This document shows, one piece after another, positions 36,619 to 47,521 of a stretch of DNA of 64,000 nt; within the stretch, counting starts at the first letter, position 1; every line of letters starts with the position of its first letter. The notes under the pieces were generated by a model. It was not told where the DNA came from, made no database searches, and worked only from the letters and a program-made list of their open reading frames with translations. The DNA is from Fusarium oxysporum f. sp. lycopersici 4287 (taxonomy: Eukaryota; Ascomycota; Sordariomycetes; Hypocreales; Nectriaceae), in assembly GCF_000149955.1 (NCBI RefSeq), contig NC_030999.1, positions 448,536 through 512,535 on the forward strand. Direction: 5' to 3'. Made by a program: the position numbers and the translations under genes.

Positions 36619-37564
36619 GGCAGAAAAATAGTTGCATTGCGTGAGTGACTAAAGATCGTCTGGAACTGAAAATACAGGGAAATCGCTTGTATTTGAAGAG
36701 TGAGGCTTCAGCTGATAGCGACTACTGATGCAAGGATAGCCAAGAGGGGGTACAACATTTCTCTTCACACTATCATACCCCCCTCCCCTCCCGCGTCTCG
36801 ACCCCTGCCCCCGGACCATGGTTTGTCTGCCCAGGACGACTTCCGCGTCAGCTAACTACTTTCGGTACAAAAGTCGGCACGTTTCAGCAAAAGAAAGCAT
36901 ATTCTCTCCAATGCACCCTATTCACTTTAGTGATTTAGCCTGTCAGAGTTGGTGGGTCTTTTATGCTTCCGATCGTCAAGGTCAAAGCGCGCGCATATGT
37001 GAACGCATGAGGGAGGATGTTGGTGGCAGCTTCAATACGAGATCAGTACTCTCAGATGCTATTTTGCTACGAATCTCCACGGCCGTAGGATCCTCTGTTG
37101 CCAGGTCTCTCCAAGACAACATCCGGAACATGATTCCCATACGTTTAGCATTAGACATACTCGTCTGCGAGATTGGACACATGAGCATTTGCTTATGGGC
37201 GTTGCAATCAAAGAGAAGAGACGCTGGTCTCAATTATACAGATTATTTACAAGTGTATTGTATGTCTACGTAGCTCGAAAGTCTTGAGCATAGGCTTCAT
37301 TGCAAGCATCATATCGCTTTTCTTGGTATTCACAACCTCTCTGAGAGGTATCTGCTGATAAGCGAGTCAGGAAAGTATGGTTGGTATGGGAATCCTGGGC
37401 GAAGGCTGCGGTGAACATTTGGAAGCTGTGATGTAGGAGCACTGTGAGCAGGGGCCGTCCCTGTCCAACAGAGGCTACATGTCGAGAATAGACTGACATG
37501 TTAGCAAATGAGAACCTGATGCTTCAGAAATAAATTTGCCAGCCTACATGCTATATAGATTAGC
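36619..37564. other. intergenic, nothing firm
   Basis: Promoter side of the 624-codon gene. A 151-codon plus-strand ORF (36818-37273) and a 77-codon minus-strand ORF (37266-37499) occur but show no motif or splice support. Confidence 0.4.
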
Positions 37565-37940
37565 AGGGTTCCCAGTGTCGATCTTGTGGGATGATACTCG
37601 CATCCACAGTCAAGACGTGAGTGTCCAGAGAGTAGGGCATTGTAATTAAGAATTGAATAGTATTGGGACGATGAAAGTGTAGTCGTAGAACGGCCAGTTC
37701 TCTCTAAAAGGAGCGTTGTGAAGCTGACAAGTTCGACGACTCGAAATGAAATAATGTAGCAATGACGATTGAGGAGGCAGCTAAACATGAGGCATACTGG
37801 ATATTCTCACCATATAAGTAAAATATGCCATGCCGAGACACGTGGGTGTACATCGCCAGAAGCAAAAAGGAAGGCCATGTTCGAGGTCGCTCTTTGCCAG
37901 TGTTTAAGCGTCATTAATTCATCCTCTCGCTGATCAAAGC
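37565..37940 (-). pseudogene. copy A of the DUF1752/DUF3295 gene: promoter and first codons only
   Basis: From the ATG at 37640 the frame reads MPYSLDTHVLTVDA, matching copy B (start 45567) and copy C (start 62405), then diverges to an early stop. Upstream, 37641-37940 aligns with B 45568-45790: shared GAATTGAATA, AAAGGAGCGTTG, GAAATAATG-AGCAA, CACCATATAAGT and GAGACACGTGGGTGT. The rest of the gene body is missing at this locus. Confidence 0.72.
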
Positions 37941-38755
37941 TGGTACTTGGTGGGTTCCGAGGCGTCACTCTTTGTCGGGTGCTAGACACACCTTTCGTCA
38001 CATGACACTAACATCCTGCGCATCAGCCTTGTTTCCAATCCTTTGTAGGTAAAGGTTGGCCATACACACGCAATTGTCAGCGTCTTTGTGCTTTTACTAG
38101 TTGTACGAGGCCGGCGAAGTAGGACCTCCGACAACCTTTCCTCTTCACACACGCTTTAACAACAACACTTTACAAGGGGCCAGACTGAGAGGTAAGCAAT
38201 CAACAAGATAAGGCCTTGTACTATTTTATTCTCCTGAACAAGGTAAACTCGATGCCAACTCATTGTAAACAAGCCGTGCCGCAAATCTCAGAGCCAACGG
38301 AGCCATTCTCTGGGCGTCTGGGCCCAAGTTTGACGCCGAACTCGTGGCGAGGCCCGATATCGACGAGCTATCAGTACGATCTGATGCATCCCATATCCTC
38401 CTTGGCGATTAAAAATGGAGAATAACTAGCTTACCTTGTGAGACAGGATCTCATTACAAGTAACAAGTTCGGCTGTAAGCGAAAAGTCCACAAAGGGCAA
38501 GGTTTCTCTGTCTCGTTAGCGCAGCAAGGAGAAATGAACACGCTTCCTCGTTGTCACAAATGCCTGATTTATCAATCACGCATGGTAGACGGCTTCTGCA
38601 CAGAGGGTGGATTTCGTTGCGAAGGCTTCACTCAACGTCAGGCTAATGATACATGTTCAGTACACTCAAGACAAAATGAGGAAGGAAAAGGTTGTTTTAT
38701 TCAAACCTTCGACGAGACAGCTCCACCAACAGCCGCATAACACTTTCTTCCGGTT
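37941..38755. other. left part of a sequence block interrupting duplicated promoter copy A
   Basis: Homology to the 45.5-46.3 kb promoter stops near 37940 and resumes near 40420. The intervening 2.5 kb holds the rhodopsin-like gene. On this side there are two short plus-strand ORFs (38248-38425 and 38438-38740). The second has several Cys residues ('RCHKCLIYQ', 'GFRCEGF') but no supporting signal. Confidence 0.45.
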
Positions 38756-39869
38756 CTATGGAACAATGAGTGCGTCGGAACTACGGTGATATCTTGAATT
38801 CTCAGAAGGGGGCTCCACTCCGTTCATGCAGCTACCACCGGTGGTGCGTAAAACGAGTGCCTCAGAACCCGAGCCTTGACCACAGTCTATCCCACAATCT
38901 ATCAGAGACTGTGAATTTTCAAATACTTTGAGCACGAAGTACTTGATGAATTTGTAAAAGTTTGGTAGTGAACCGAAGATGATGACGAAGCTGGTCTCAA
39001 GGGCCAAACAGACCGTTCCCTGAGCCAACACGAATGTCTTATCAGGGTTTTCGATCCCTCTAATTAAGATACTCAACCGGGCCGCAGCGGTGGCCAGTGT
39101 GAGTAGGCCGGTGCTGAAATATGCCAGGAGTACCGTTTTCCTCATCCGGGGCATTTGGAGATGGTGGGTAGTGTAAACGGCGACAAGTGTAAGAATGAGA
39201 TCTGCCAGACCCCCAACAATCGCGTGTAATATATGAAGGGGATAGCTATCCATGCAGTGAGCCTCGGTGGACATCCTGAGATTCCATGCTGCTTCAACCG
39301 GCCGGCAAGCAAACAGGAGACCGAACCATACCACGATGGAAGGAATAATGATCAGAACGACCGTGCCATTGATGACACGACGGTACCATAACAATTCCGC
39401 TATCCTACCGTAGAAGGCACAGAGGCCCAGCCTCGCGAGGGCGGTGCCCAGGATGCCCAGTAAGATGGTAACAAGGATGAGTTTTTTTTTCCAAATAGCG
39501 TCGTCCATAGACATCTCCCAGACGTGTACGCCCAGGACGCCCTTGTGTAGGCAAATGAAAGTAAGAATTCCAGAAGCCAGCGTAAGAATGCTTGCGAGAA
39601 TGATCGTATCTTCCATCAGAATCAGCAGCAGTCTCAGATACTGCCCGCCCCAGCAATGGACATCACTTACAATGTTCGATGTGCCACTCTCGGCGGATGT
39701 AATATGCCGCGTAGAGACTTGGTCCTAAGATCACAGGAACCGTAATTGCGATACCAAAAGCGCAGTAGCTCGCTGTGACAGTCGCTATGTCCCTCTGCGG
39801 GTTGGTAAAATTGACACGAGAGCCGTCAGGCGAAGCCAACCATACGTCAACACCGTCGACCGTAATCAT
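38756..39869 (-). CDS. fungal rhodopsin/PTH11-like integral membrane protein (350 aa, two exons)
   Basis: Exons 39869-39671 and 39609-38756 (199 + 854 nt = 351 codons with stop) join in phase across a 61-nt GTAAGT...AAG intron. The product has seven hydrophobic segments, for example 'YCAFGIAITVPVILGPSLYAAYYI', 'TIILASILTLASGILTFICL', 'LILVTILLGILGTALARLGL' and 'GTVVLIIIPSIVVWFGLLFACRPVEAAWN'. The last of these ends in the C-R-P-V-x-x-x-W segment common to the fungal integral membrane (SAT4/PTH11-related) family. The tail after the seventh helix is Ser/Gly-rich and cytosolic. These proteins are thought to act as surface sensors. The gene sits in a block that splits a duplicated promoter. Confidence 0.85.
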
Positions 39870-40419
39870 TGTGTTCCGGATGTAGGATAAGTTTTCATAT
39901 AAACAGTAAACGCTGAGGTGTAAGAGAAGGATCCAGCAATGTTGTGCGTTTGCTACTTCCTAAGTGTTGGATCAGAGGGATTCAGTCTTGAAAGCCGCAA
40001 TCTGGTTTCTTTATTTTATGAAGTTCGACCCGTATTATTGACTTTTACTACATATATATAAGTCTCATCCCTGAAATTGTTTTCCGTCTTCCGTATCTAG
40101 GATGGTAGGGTAATTGCTTATTCGCGAGACTCACCAACGGAGTTACGGTCATGAGACCGGGTCTACTAACCTAAAACATCCATGTCAATGAATGATAGTC
40201 GTCTGGACTCCGTAGGATCCGCAAAAACAGAGAGGTGCCCGCCCTGGCTTACCGAAAAGGTACCCGGGACATCAGGAGCTTTAGCCTTGCCAAATGGTGG
40301 CGCTTGAGTTAGGAGGAGCACGACCCCATTGGATGGAGAAAATCTCCGTTGACATAGCTAACTTGGCCGGGAGTGGGATGCATGTCGGTCAAGGATGTTT
40401 CGTCTACCCTTGGCCCGCC
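39870..40419. other. promoter side of the membrane-protein gene
   Basis: Right part of the interrupting block. AT-rich; 'ATATATATAAGT' near 40050 could be a minus-strand core promoter element. No ORF of note. Confidence 0.4.
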
Positions 40420-40860
40420 GTGCAAGTCTTCAATCATATCTCTTGCTGACCAGAAGTGGGCTATTTTCTAGCTCCATGTTGGCCTATCGGGTAGGGTCCC
40501 CGTCCTGGTGACACCATCGTTGCCGCCTTAGCGAGTGCAAGGCTAACTGTCTTGGCGCGTCCCTGCATGAGGTGGTGTTACGATGACTGCATGGGCTCAC
40601 GGCGCGACGTGAGATGAAGTATTGGAGTTGGCACACTACACAAGCGTTGATGCTAGATCATTGACAATCTCCCCGGGTGCATGCTTCCGTTCATGGTACG
40701 AATATCGTCGTAGCGTAACGACTAGCCGCAACGGCCATAACCAACACTGAACTTTTAAACTCAATGCGGGCCGCCCACACGCCTCCTGTTCCATGGAGAT
40801 TTTCCCCATGATGCCGAGTGGTGGCTGGCATGCCCATCAGCTGGAGACGAGTTTCATTAC
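40420..40860 (-). repeat. distal part of duplicated promoter copy A
   Basis: Aligns with 45815-46300: 'CTTCAATCATATCTC', 'TATCGGGTAGG', 'GGTGACACCATC', 'GATGCTAGATCATTGACAATCTC', 'CTCAATGCGGGCC', 'CCATGATGCCGA-TGG'. Order and orientation are kept. It was separated from the proximal part (37565-37940) by about 2.5 kb. Confidence 0.7.
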
Positions 40861-41293
40861 TGTCGTGGCTCGACGTAACATCATGGTCGGTAGTCAGCCA
40901 GAACCACAGGTACGATGGAACTCACACACAGTCTATCAAATGAGACATTGTTTCTTACCAACAAGCCAGGCTCTGGTTACCCAATACGTAATAATATACC
41001 ACGCACAATGGCTGATAAAGAATTTCTCCCCACGAATCAGGCAATTAATACTTAATTAAAATCAAACATCTCACCCAAATTTTTGTTTTGATCCGATCTG
41101 AATTCAAAGGCATTAGCTGCTTCGCCCGTCTGAAGAAGTACCGTTGGGCGATCCTATCATGGAACGGCTTTAGTAGAAAGAAAGGTTTTGACTCATATAA
41201 TTAGTTCCTATTTCTTCGCTCACATTGTGGCTCTAGCAACGCTTGTATTGCTACAAAATGTGTAACTTGCTAATTCCTCAAATTCACTAAAGA
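40861..41293. other. intergenic, nothing recognised
   Basis: AT-rich 3' flank of the Zn2Cys6 gene. Confidence 0.4.
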
Positions 41294-42868
41294 CTACCTC
41301 GATAATACAATAGCCTTTAGTTCCTTCAGTAGCCTGACGTATGCATCTATGGACCTGACCTGTTGTAATGTCTCATCCAACAAACTTGGTAGATCAACTC
41401 TCAGATCAATCAAGCATGGCTGTGTCAGTTGTGGTGGCGAGTACAGAGTTACCGCGTGCAAATAGGCATTGACCATCAATATGCTAGAAACATCCTTGTC
41501 GGTTAGAAGATCTCTCAAAGGGGGCGGTAGATTGTAGTGCAGTAATTGAAACCATTCAGATTGCTTGTCGGTGGATGTTATCGGCTCAACTTTAACCATA
41601 TCTTCTGCAAGAGCGATGAGTAAAATGAGTTGTCGCCAGGTACCGTCGTCCGGCTCGTGATCTCCCAAGACTTCTGCGAACTTCCGCATCTCTTTGATGA
41701 TTTTCTGTAGGCCGCTTGTGTTTCCGCACCCTGGATTTGGCGTTGTTTGTATATTGGCTGTTTGACCCCACGCATGCGCTATCATATGGCAGAATTCAGA
41801 TTGGTGATCTGATCTTTCATAGGTCTGTAGGATCTGGCATTCAAGTGAGTTGCTTTGCTCTGAATCTTGCACATTGGTACTTACGGCTGAGATTCCTGCT
41901 GCAATCCTTCCTCGACTCGACCTGATTGTGTCAGCATCCTGTATTCCCAAGGACAAGTGGTGCACTTACATGTCCTCACAAAGCCACAGTAGTGCCAAAG
42001 AGGTAACCAGTGCTGCATCTACATGTTTTGGTTGTAGATTGGACAAGCATTCTCTGAGTTCCTGGATGGCTAGTGTCTGATATCGAACCTTTTTAAGGCG
42101 GGCATATTCTGAGTCAGTGACCGACGCTACTTGATGCGCCGAAAGGGCGAGGACTCCATTCATCGCGAATCGAGACCATGGTATAATCCGGAAGAAGCTA
42201 ATATGAGAGTCAGCAGAAGAAAGATACTGTTGGACGAACGAACGTTGGTAAATAAGATGATGCAACTGTGAGTTTGCTCACTCCCATGTTTTCCAACCTG
42301 TGTTGGTTTTTTACTAATTGGTACACGAAGTGTAAATCGTCGTCTGAGAAGATGTGCGGGTCCAGGGTTGCTCCGATACGATCATCTGAGATGGGCATCG
42401 ACCGTGTCTCTCTCCAATGCCTGACAACGGTCTTGGCCTCCGCCGACCATGGACGCGCTTTGGATATTGAGCGAGCATTAGGTTGCCTATTCAGAGATGG
42501 AGCTTTTCGTAGCAACTCTACTTGTGATGGCGTATCGTGATACGAGCACTTGACTTTGTGCTTGGTACAGTTCCGGCTAGCAAGGTATAAGACAATGGTC
42601 GTCAAAATATGGCAGCATGGCACGGTCGACCAACCATTGAGGATGTTCCTCGTCGCAGCGGATATGACGGCGCTTACTAGAATAGACAAGCCCTGGTTAG
42701 TTTGTTCGAATGCTATTGAAATACACAAACCTGTACTTACCATGTTGAACAGCCACTGCGCGATTTCGTATTGCTGCATACGGTCAGTTAGATAGTGGAA
42801 GTTCAAGAGCGCGTGGATGCATACCTCCTCCTTTTCTTGGGGGGTCCTTGGCGGGTCTGGAGCGGCAT
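41294..42868 (-). CDS. Zn2Cys6 fungal transcription factor, Upc2/Ecm22-like architecture
   Basis: Nuclear DNA-binding regulator. Exons 42868-42825, 42773-42741, 42676-42635, 42576-42282, 42226-41970 and 41921-41294 sum to 1299 nt (432 aa). An optional 60-nt in-frame intron at 41884-41825 would give 412 aa. The three small first exons rebuild a perfect cluster: Cys at residues 23, 26, 33, 40, 43 and 50 (C-x2-C-x6-C-x6-C-x2-C-x6-C) with 'CKRRHIRC' and 'CTKHKVKC'. Then comes a linker and '[11 protein letters not shown]...HRLENMG', '[24 protein letters not shown]' and 'LLWLCEDM', typical of the short Upc2-like middle region. It looks intact. Targets unknown; sterol uptake is only a family association. 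Confidence 0.88.
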
Positions 42869-44232
42869 GATTCAGGGAAGAATGAATTACAGCGTGACTA
42901 ATAGGCGTCTCTGGGGATCAGGGTTTTTGTCAAAGGGGAATTGGATGCGTGTGAACAAGCGGCCATATGCTCCTCTTAAATACCCCCATGCTGTGGCTTC
43001 GGAGAACGGTACAGACAGGGTCCAGCTCTGACTGTGACACGATTTCTAGAACACAGGTAGTTATGATGCCGCATGTCTTTTCACGCCAGTCCCGATCAGG
43101 CAATGCAATTGCTGGTTCGGGATGTGACAAAAGCGAGGAGAACGCTTCAATCCGATGGCAGGGTACATCAGCGGTGACATCTGGGCTATGTGGGTGCCAT
43201 CCCATCTATGAGACCCTGCGGCGCCAGGAAATGACAAATAATCTGTACGGATATGGTAGTATTGAGATGACGATTATGGATGGTAGCTCACAACAAAAGA
43301 AAAGTTAGCTAAGGAAATGGAGTGGGTCCCCATGCGAGTTTCCCTGTTGATTCTCTTCGAGAGACATGCCATGTTTATCCTGGTTGCTGGGCTTTGGAAC
43401 CTTAGCTATTAATAGTGCGTATACTTTTCTTTTTTTTTCTCTCCTTCAGTTAAACGTACCCTTGCTTAGAGTTTTGCATCTCATTTATGCATGCCTGCGA
43501 ACACCTTATCCATTACTACGCCCCGCTCTTTGTCCTCGACAGGCAGTGACGTGGGCCCCTGTAACAAAGGCCTGTGGGTTCGTTTCTTCTTCCGGCTATC
43601 GTCAGTCAGGGTAGTTATGATCACCATTCGGCCTGGGAGGACAGGGGTGCTCCTGATCATCTCGGACGTGCTTGTATGATGGCCGAAAGCACGACTTCAA
43701 TAGCTGTTTGGGTGCTTTGAGCCCACGGAGCCCGAAGGCAGTTACTATTTCGCTTAGCCCAATGGAGAGACACGGAGAGACGAACGGCCGGTTCAATTGA
43801 AAGCGTAGAGATGTAGAAAGCATAATCGCTGCAGCTGCTAATTCACATGCAACGATAGCCCTTCCTCTCGAAACACTACGCAACAGCAATCAGCTTTTAT
43901 TGAAGTCCCTGCTGCACCGTAGTGATTTGTATACAATTACTATCTGGGAACATTCTCATTCTTGACTCGTAGCATTCTCACCCGGGTCGACCCAGCTTGA
44001 AGTATATGAGGAGGCTATCTGGAGTAACTCAACCACGACTTCCTCGTTTCAAGCTTCCGTGGTACAGCTCACGGTAGAAGAGCGCCGACCTTGGCATCAA
44101 AGTCCCAAGATGCATCCCAAATTATTATCAGCAGAAGAAGATAGTATCAAGGTCGCTAGCTAGACATTCAATGCAATTTGCCCTGCTATCGAAATTTATG
44201 TACAATTTGTATTAATATAGATCTGTGAATAT
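42869..44232. other. intergenic, nothing recognised
   Basis: 1.36 kb between the Zn2Cys6 gene and the DUF3295 ORF. Short motif-less ORFs only; a poly-T run near 43430. Confidence 0.4.
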
Positions 44233-45264
44233 TCACCATCCGCTGGAGTGGTATCCGCGGTTGGCCTCAACGGAAAAGTACTGCCTCTGGCTGCTCGAGT
44301 TCACATACTCGCTCTTCATGCAAGGCCTCTCCGGGTACTGCTTCAAATTGGCCACATCATGTGATGTATGGTGTCGCTTGAGGACGGCATTGACTGTCGA
44401 CGACTTCTGTTGTCGCTCCCAGAGGAGGTGGCGTCGAAGAGACTCGGTCAACTCAGTCGCCAACATGTTGCGACGAGTGGTGCGAGGTGACAGCGCAGCT
44501 TGAGGCTGAATGCGATTGGGGACAGTCATGATGGGTTGAGCGCTAGAACTAGGCACCTCATGAATAGGCTTGAGACCTGGACCACGCATGCCCTTCATCA
44601 TCAGGGGAGCCTCGTCAGAATCATTAGACGAAGCACCCAGTGGTGGGCCATCAGCCATACGAGATCGGGGAATAGCCCATGTCGATTTGGAAGCGTGGTT
44701 ACCAAGGCGATCATTCTGAGCAAGCATAAGAGTAATGAGCGATTGTCGCGAGGTCAAGTTGGGCTTAGAGTCCACTCGCTGGAAGAACTTATCGTCCATG
44801 CTGGATTTGCCGCTCTCCTCCGTTGCGTCGTCCCAATCCGAAGAGTCGTCATCATCATCAATGGCGCTCTCGTCGATGTAGTCGTCGGTATCCGAGTCTA
44901 AAGGAGCCTCATCCTCTATTTTGAATTTGCTGTTGCTGAGGCTCTGGCCCTGTTCATTAGACACAGGCGATGACTCAGGCTCAGGAATCGCGTCTGATGA
45001 TTGAGCAGCACCGGGAATAGTTCGAGGGGTAGGAATCTGGGAAGGCAAGAAGCCACGCACGACAGTAGTGCGGGGAGGATTTTGAGGCAAAGGTTCTGGT
45101 GAACTCTCTGAAGCTGTGATGGGCTTTGCAGGCGATTGTGACTCGGTTGTAGTAGAACCAGATCGCTCGAGGGCTGGAGGAACTGGCAAGGACTCCTTGG
45201 CGACGTGAGCATCATGGCGATGGGTTGACAGAAGACCCTTGTCCTTGGCGATGGAAACAATCAT
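44233..45264 (-). CDS. DUF3295-type regulatory protein, copy B, 343-codon frame
   Basis: Frame from an internal Met (MIVSIAKDKG) to the stop. It carries a long acidic core, 'DSDTDDYIDESAIDDDDDSS', then 'SGKSSMDDKFFQRVDSKPNLTSRQSLIT', then a C-terminal 'RRNMLATELTESLRRHLLWERQQKSSTVNAVLKRHHTS', the features of fungal DUF3295 proteins. Family members pair this with an N-terminal DUF1752, also found at the N-terminus of AreA/GAT-type nitrogen regulators, so a role in nutrient signalling is possible but unproven. The coding frame continues upstream ('RGRHVSPEDFKK') but cannot be joined cleanly to exon 1 (see next entry). A product from this Met would lack DUF1752. Confidence 0.65.
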   Translation of the reverse strand: MIVSIAKDKGLLSTHRHDAHVAKESLPVPPALERSGSTTTESQSPAKPITASESSPEPLPQNPPRTTVVRGFLPSQIPTPRTIPGAAQSSDAIPEPESSPVSNEQGQSLSNSKFKIEDEAPLDSDTDDYIDESAIDDDDDSSDWDDATEESGKSSMDDKFFQRVDSKPNLTSRQSLITLMLAQNDRLGNHASKSTWAIPRSRMADGPPLGASSNDSDEAPLMMKGMRGPGLKPIHEVPSSSAQPIMTVPNRIQPQAALSPRTTRRNMLATELTESLRRHLLWERQQKSSTVNAVLKRHHTSHDVANLKQYPERPCMKSEYVNSSSQRQYFSVEANRGYHSSGW

Positions 45265-45567
45265 CTTCTTGAAGTCCTCGGGGCTGACGTGGCGTCCGCG
45301 ATTACTTCGCGTCTACGAGAGACCCAACACTGCCAGATAGTTGAGGCAGATCAGGTCTCCTCGGCTCGGAAGGAATGTTATGGGAGAGAGAATGAGTGGT
45401 AGGAGCAGTCTTCTCCTGTTTGCCAACAACAAAGGTCTCTCTTTGCCAGAGTCGCCAGAAAAAGTTCTCCAGTCTTCGACCTTGCTCAACAGAGTCTGCG
45501 CATCGAGAGAAGACTGACTGGTCAGCATATCCACTGTCAAAACATGAGTATCTAGCCGATAAGGCAT
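45265..45567 (-). pseudogene. damaged 5' part of DUF1752/DUF3295 copy B
   Basis: The ATG at 45567 opens MPYRLDTHVLTVD. The DUF1752 core 'GRRLENFFWRLWQRET' (two conserved Trp) lies in another frame at about 45480-45430. Copy C shows an intron between these segments with acceptor at the CAG before 'TVEQGRK'. In B the end of exon 1 and the donor are deleted, leaving GTGGAT joined to intron sequence. A second frame change lies near 45310 ('LVDAK' to 'RSNRGRHV'). Both defects block a normal N-terminus. Confidence 0.62.
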
Positions 45568-46300
45568 TACAATTGAGAATTGAATATTGTAGGTGATAGT
45601 CGTCTACGAAAGGAGCGTTGAGAATAAAACAAGTTCGAAATTAAGAATGAAATAATGCAGCAATGGTGATAGACAGCTATACATGCTGATTGGGTACTCC
45701 CACCATATAAGTCAAACATGCCATACTGAGACACGTGGGTGTGAACCACCGGAAGCAAAAACAAAGAGGATGGTAAATGTCGCCCCTTGCAAATCAATGC
45801 ATCTTCAATTGCTCAATCATGTCTCTCTCTGCACCAAACCAGGAAGGGGCTTGTTTCTGGCTCCATTTTGACCTACCGGGTAGGTTTCCCTGTCCGGGTG
45901 ACACCATCTTTATGGCTTTAGCGAATGCACGAAGCTTATCCCTGCATAAGGTCGTCGCGATAACAGCAAGGGTAAGTAGCTGGACTCTCAGGCAAGGAAT
46001 CTAGAATACAGCGGCAACACGGGATACGAAGTTGAGGCACGTGTGCATAAGCGTGGATGCTAAATCATGGACAATCTCACCTGACGCTCGATTCTCTTCA
46101 TTTTCCAAATGCCGTAGTAGCTAAACAGGTAGCAGCAACGGTCATCAACAGGGTCCAAACAGCGGCGCCGGATGTTTGCACTCAATGCGGGCCTCCTCCA
46201 CCTCCCGTGTTCCATATGTAGATCTTTCCCATCATGCCGAATGGGGACTGGCATGCACACCAGATGGGAGCTATGAAGGCGGGTGGTACTTCGTCATGTT
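45568..46300 (-). promoter_or_regulatory. promoter region of copy B, shared with copies A and C
   Basis: Matches 37641-37940 and 40420-40860 (copy A) and, over its first ~120 bp, 62406-62525 (copy C). Homology this far upstream shows the duplication took the whole regulatory region, not only the coding sequence. CACCATATAAGT, about 150 bp upstream of the ATG on the plus-strand reading, is shared by A and B. Confidence 0.6.
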
Positions 46301-47105
46301 AGCGCAGTTTTCTCCCCCCTACCTGGCCATGGGATCAGCTGCTAAACGCGCAGGCGCATCAACTGCAAGTCGAAGTTGACCTGGCTGGTCGGAGATGGCC
46401 CCGGGAGAGGTCTCGACTCACAACAGAGCAATTTACGTCACCTCTAAGCCCAGATAACACTATTAGGCGCGAGCTGTTTATAACCCAGTCAGACGGTCCG
46501 ATGCGGGTATGAGTATTAGGCTGCAGCGCTATACGCGAGTCGCACTTTTTACAACGTGCTGAGGTTGCAGGAAATACATCAAGATAAATGTGCCGGGGCT
46601 CTTGGGGGCAGCGTACGGCATCTTGGCTACGATGCGATTCGGCTTCTTTGTGATTCAGATCAAGTAAAAGCGCGAGATAAGGTATTAACACAAAATCGAA
46701 ACCTCTTCATTGGATCCAGATTGTTTCCTTGAATATGATTCTCATGTTGATGAGGGTTCGAAACACTACCAGCCGTAACAATGCTCCTCTGAAGTTGGTG
46801 AAGCTTCATCGCCAATTCCCCAGTCTCCGCGTCGTGTACGTTTTGCGCCAAAAACACGTACAGCCGCGCTGACGGGGCACGCTTGCACTAAAGACCATGA
46901 AGTTCCAAACTGTTTTTTTAATGAATGAGTTTTCATAAATTGTTTTACCAGAGTGTTGCGCCAGCAACAGCATCGAGTGTCAGATGGGCAGCCGATGCTA
47001 CAGAGGTCGGTTGTACGGGACGACAACGGTGAGAGCCCGCATCTTTGAGATTCGAAGCAGCCGCGAACGATTGCCATTGTGATGGCAGAAGCTCTCAGCA
47101 ATGAA
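46301..47105. other. intergenic, nothing recognised
   Basis: Short ORFs only. It ends at the simple-repeat tail of a LINE fragment. Confidence 0.4.
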
Positions 47106-47108
47106 AAC

Positions 47109-47136
47109 GTATGTATGTATGTATGTATGTATGTAT
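47109..47136 (+). repeat. (GTAT)7 microsatellite, probable LINE tail
   Basis: Seven perfect GTAT units. They directly abut a sequence that looks like the 3' end of a minus-strand LINE, for which a simple repeat tail is usual. Confidence 0.75.
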
Positions 47137-47521
47137 ATTTTTCGTCCGGGGGGCCGTAGGCCCCAAATGTCCCCTACTGGGGCACAGGACGTGCTGAGCT
47201 AGAGGAATTACAGTCTATCTATACGCTAATTACAGAGATATTTGGCCCTAACGGGGATTAGTCATCCGCTACGCGAGATTAGTCTTCCCCCCAGAGTCCA
47301 ATTTCTGCGAACGCGTCAACAAACTGCGCTCTATCCAGCATATCAACAGCACAAATGAAAACGTACCAGAAGAGGAGGCGCAATGTAGGGTAGCCTTCTA
47401 TTATCTCCGAGGTCATGGCCCATCGTGACGATAAATAGACGGAACTATAGGGTATAAAGGAATTTGCGCCGTGCATGTAGCAATCGAGGCAATTTGCTTC
47501 CCGCAAGCAAGCTAGGGTCAC
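47137..47521 (-). mobile_element. 3'-terminal fragment of a Tad-like LINE
   Basis: On the minus strand an 80-codon frame ending 'AEIGLWGED' is followed by a 3' UTR with GC-rich palindromic words (GGGGCCTACGGCCCC, CCCCGTTAGGGGC-like) and then the CATA-type tail. This organisation is like the 3' end of fungal Tad-type elements. The upstream part is missing, as expected for a 5'-truncated insertion. Recognition rests on organisation, not on a domain. Confidence 0.45.

Noticed and set aside
36818..37273. 151-codon plus-strand ORF
   Set aside because: No motif, no splice or promoter support, and a competing minus-strand frame overlaps it. Not listed as a gene.
38438..38740. Cys-containing 100-codon ORF resembling a secreted effector
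   Set aside because: No signal peptide and no regular Cys spacing; lies in an interrupting block without promoter evidence.
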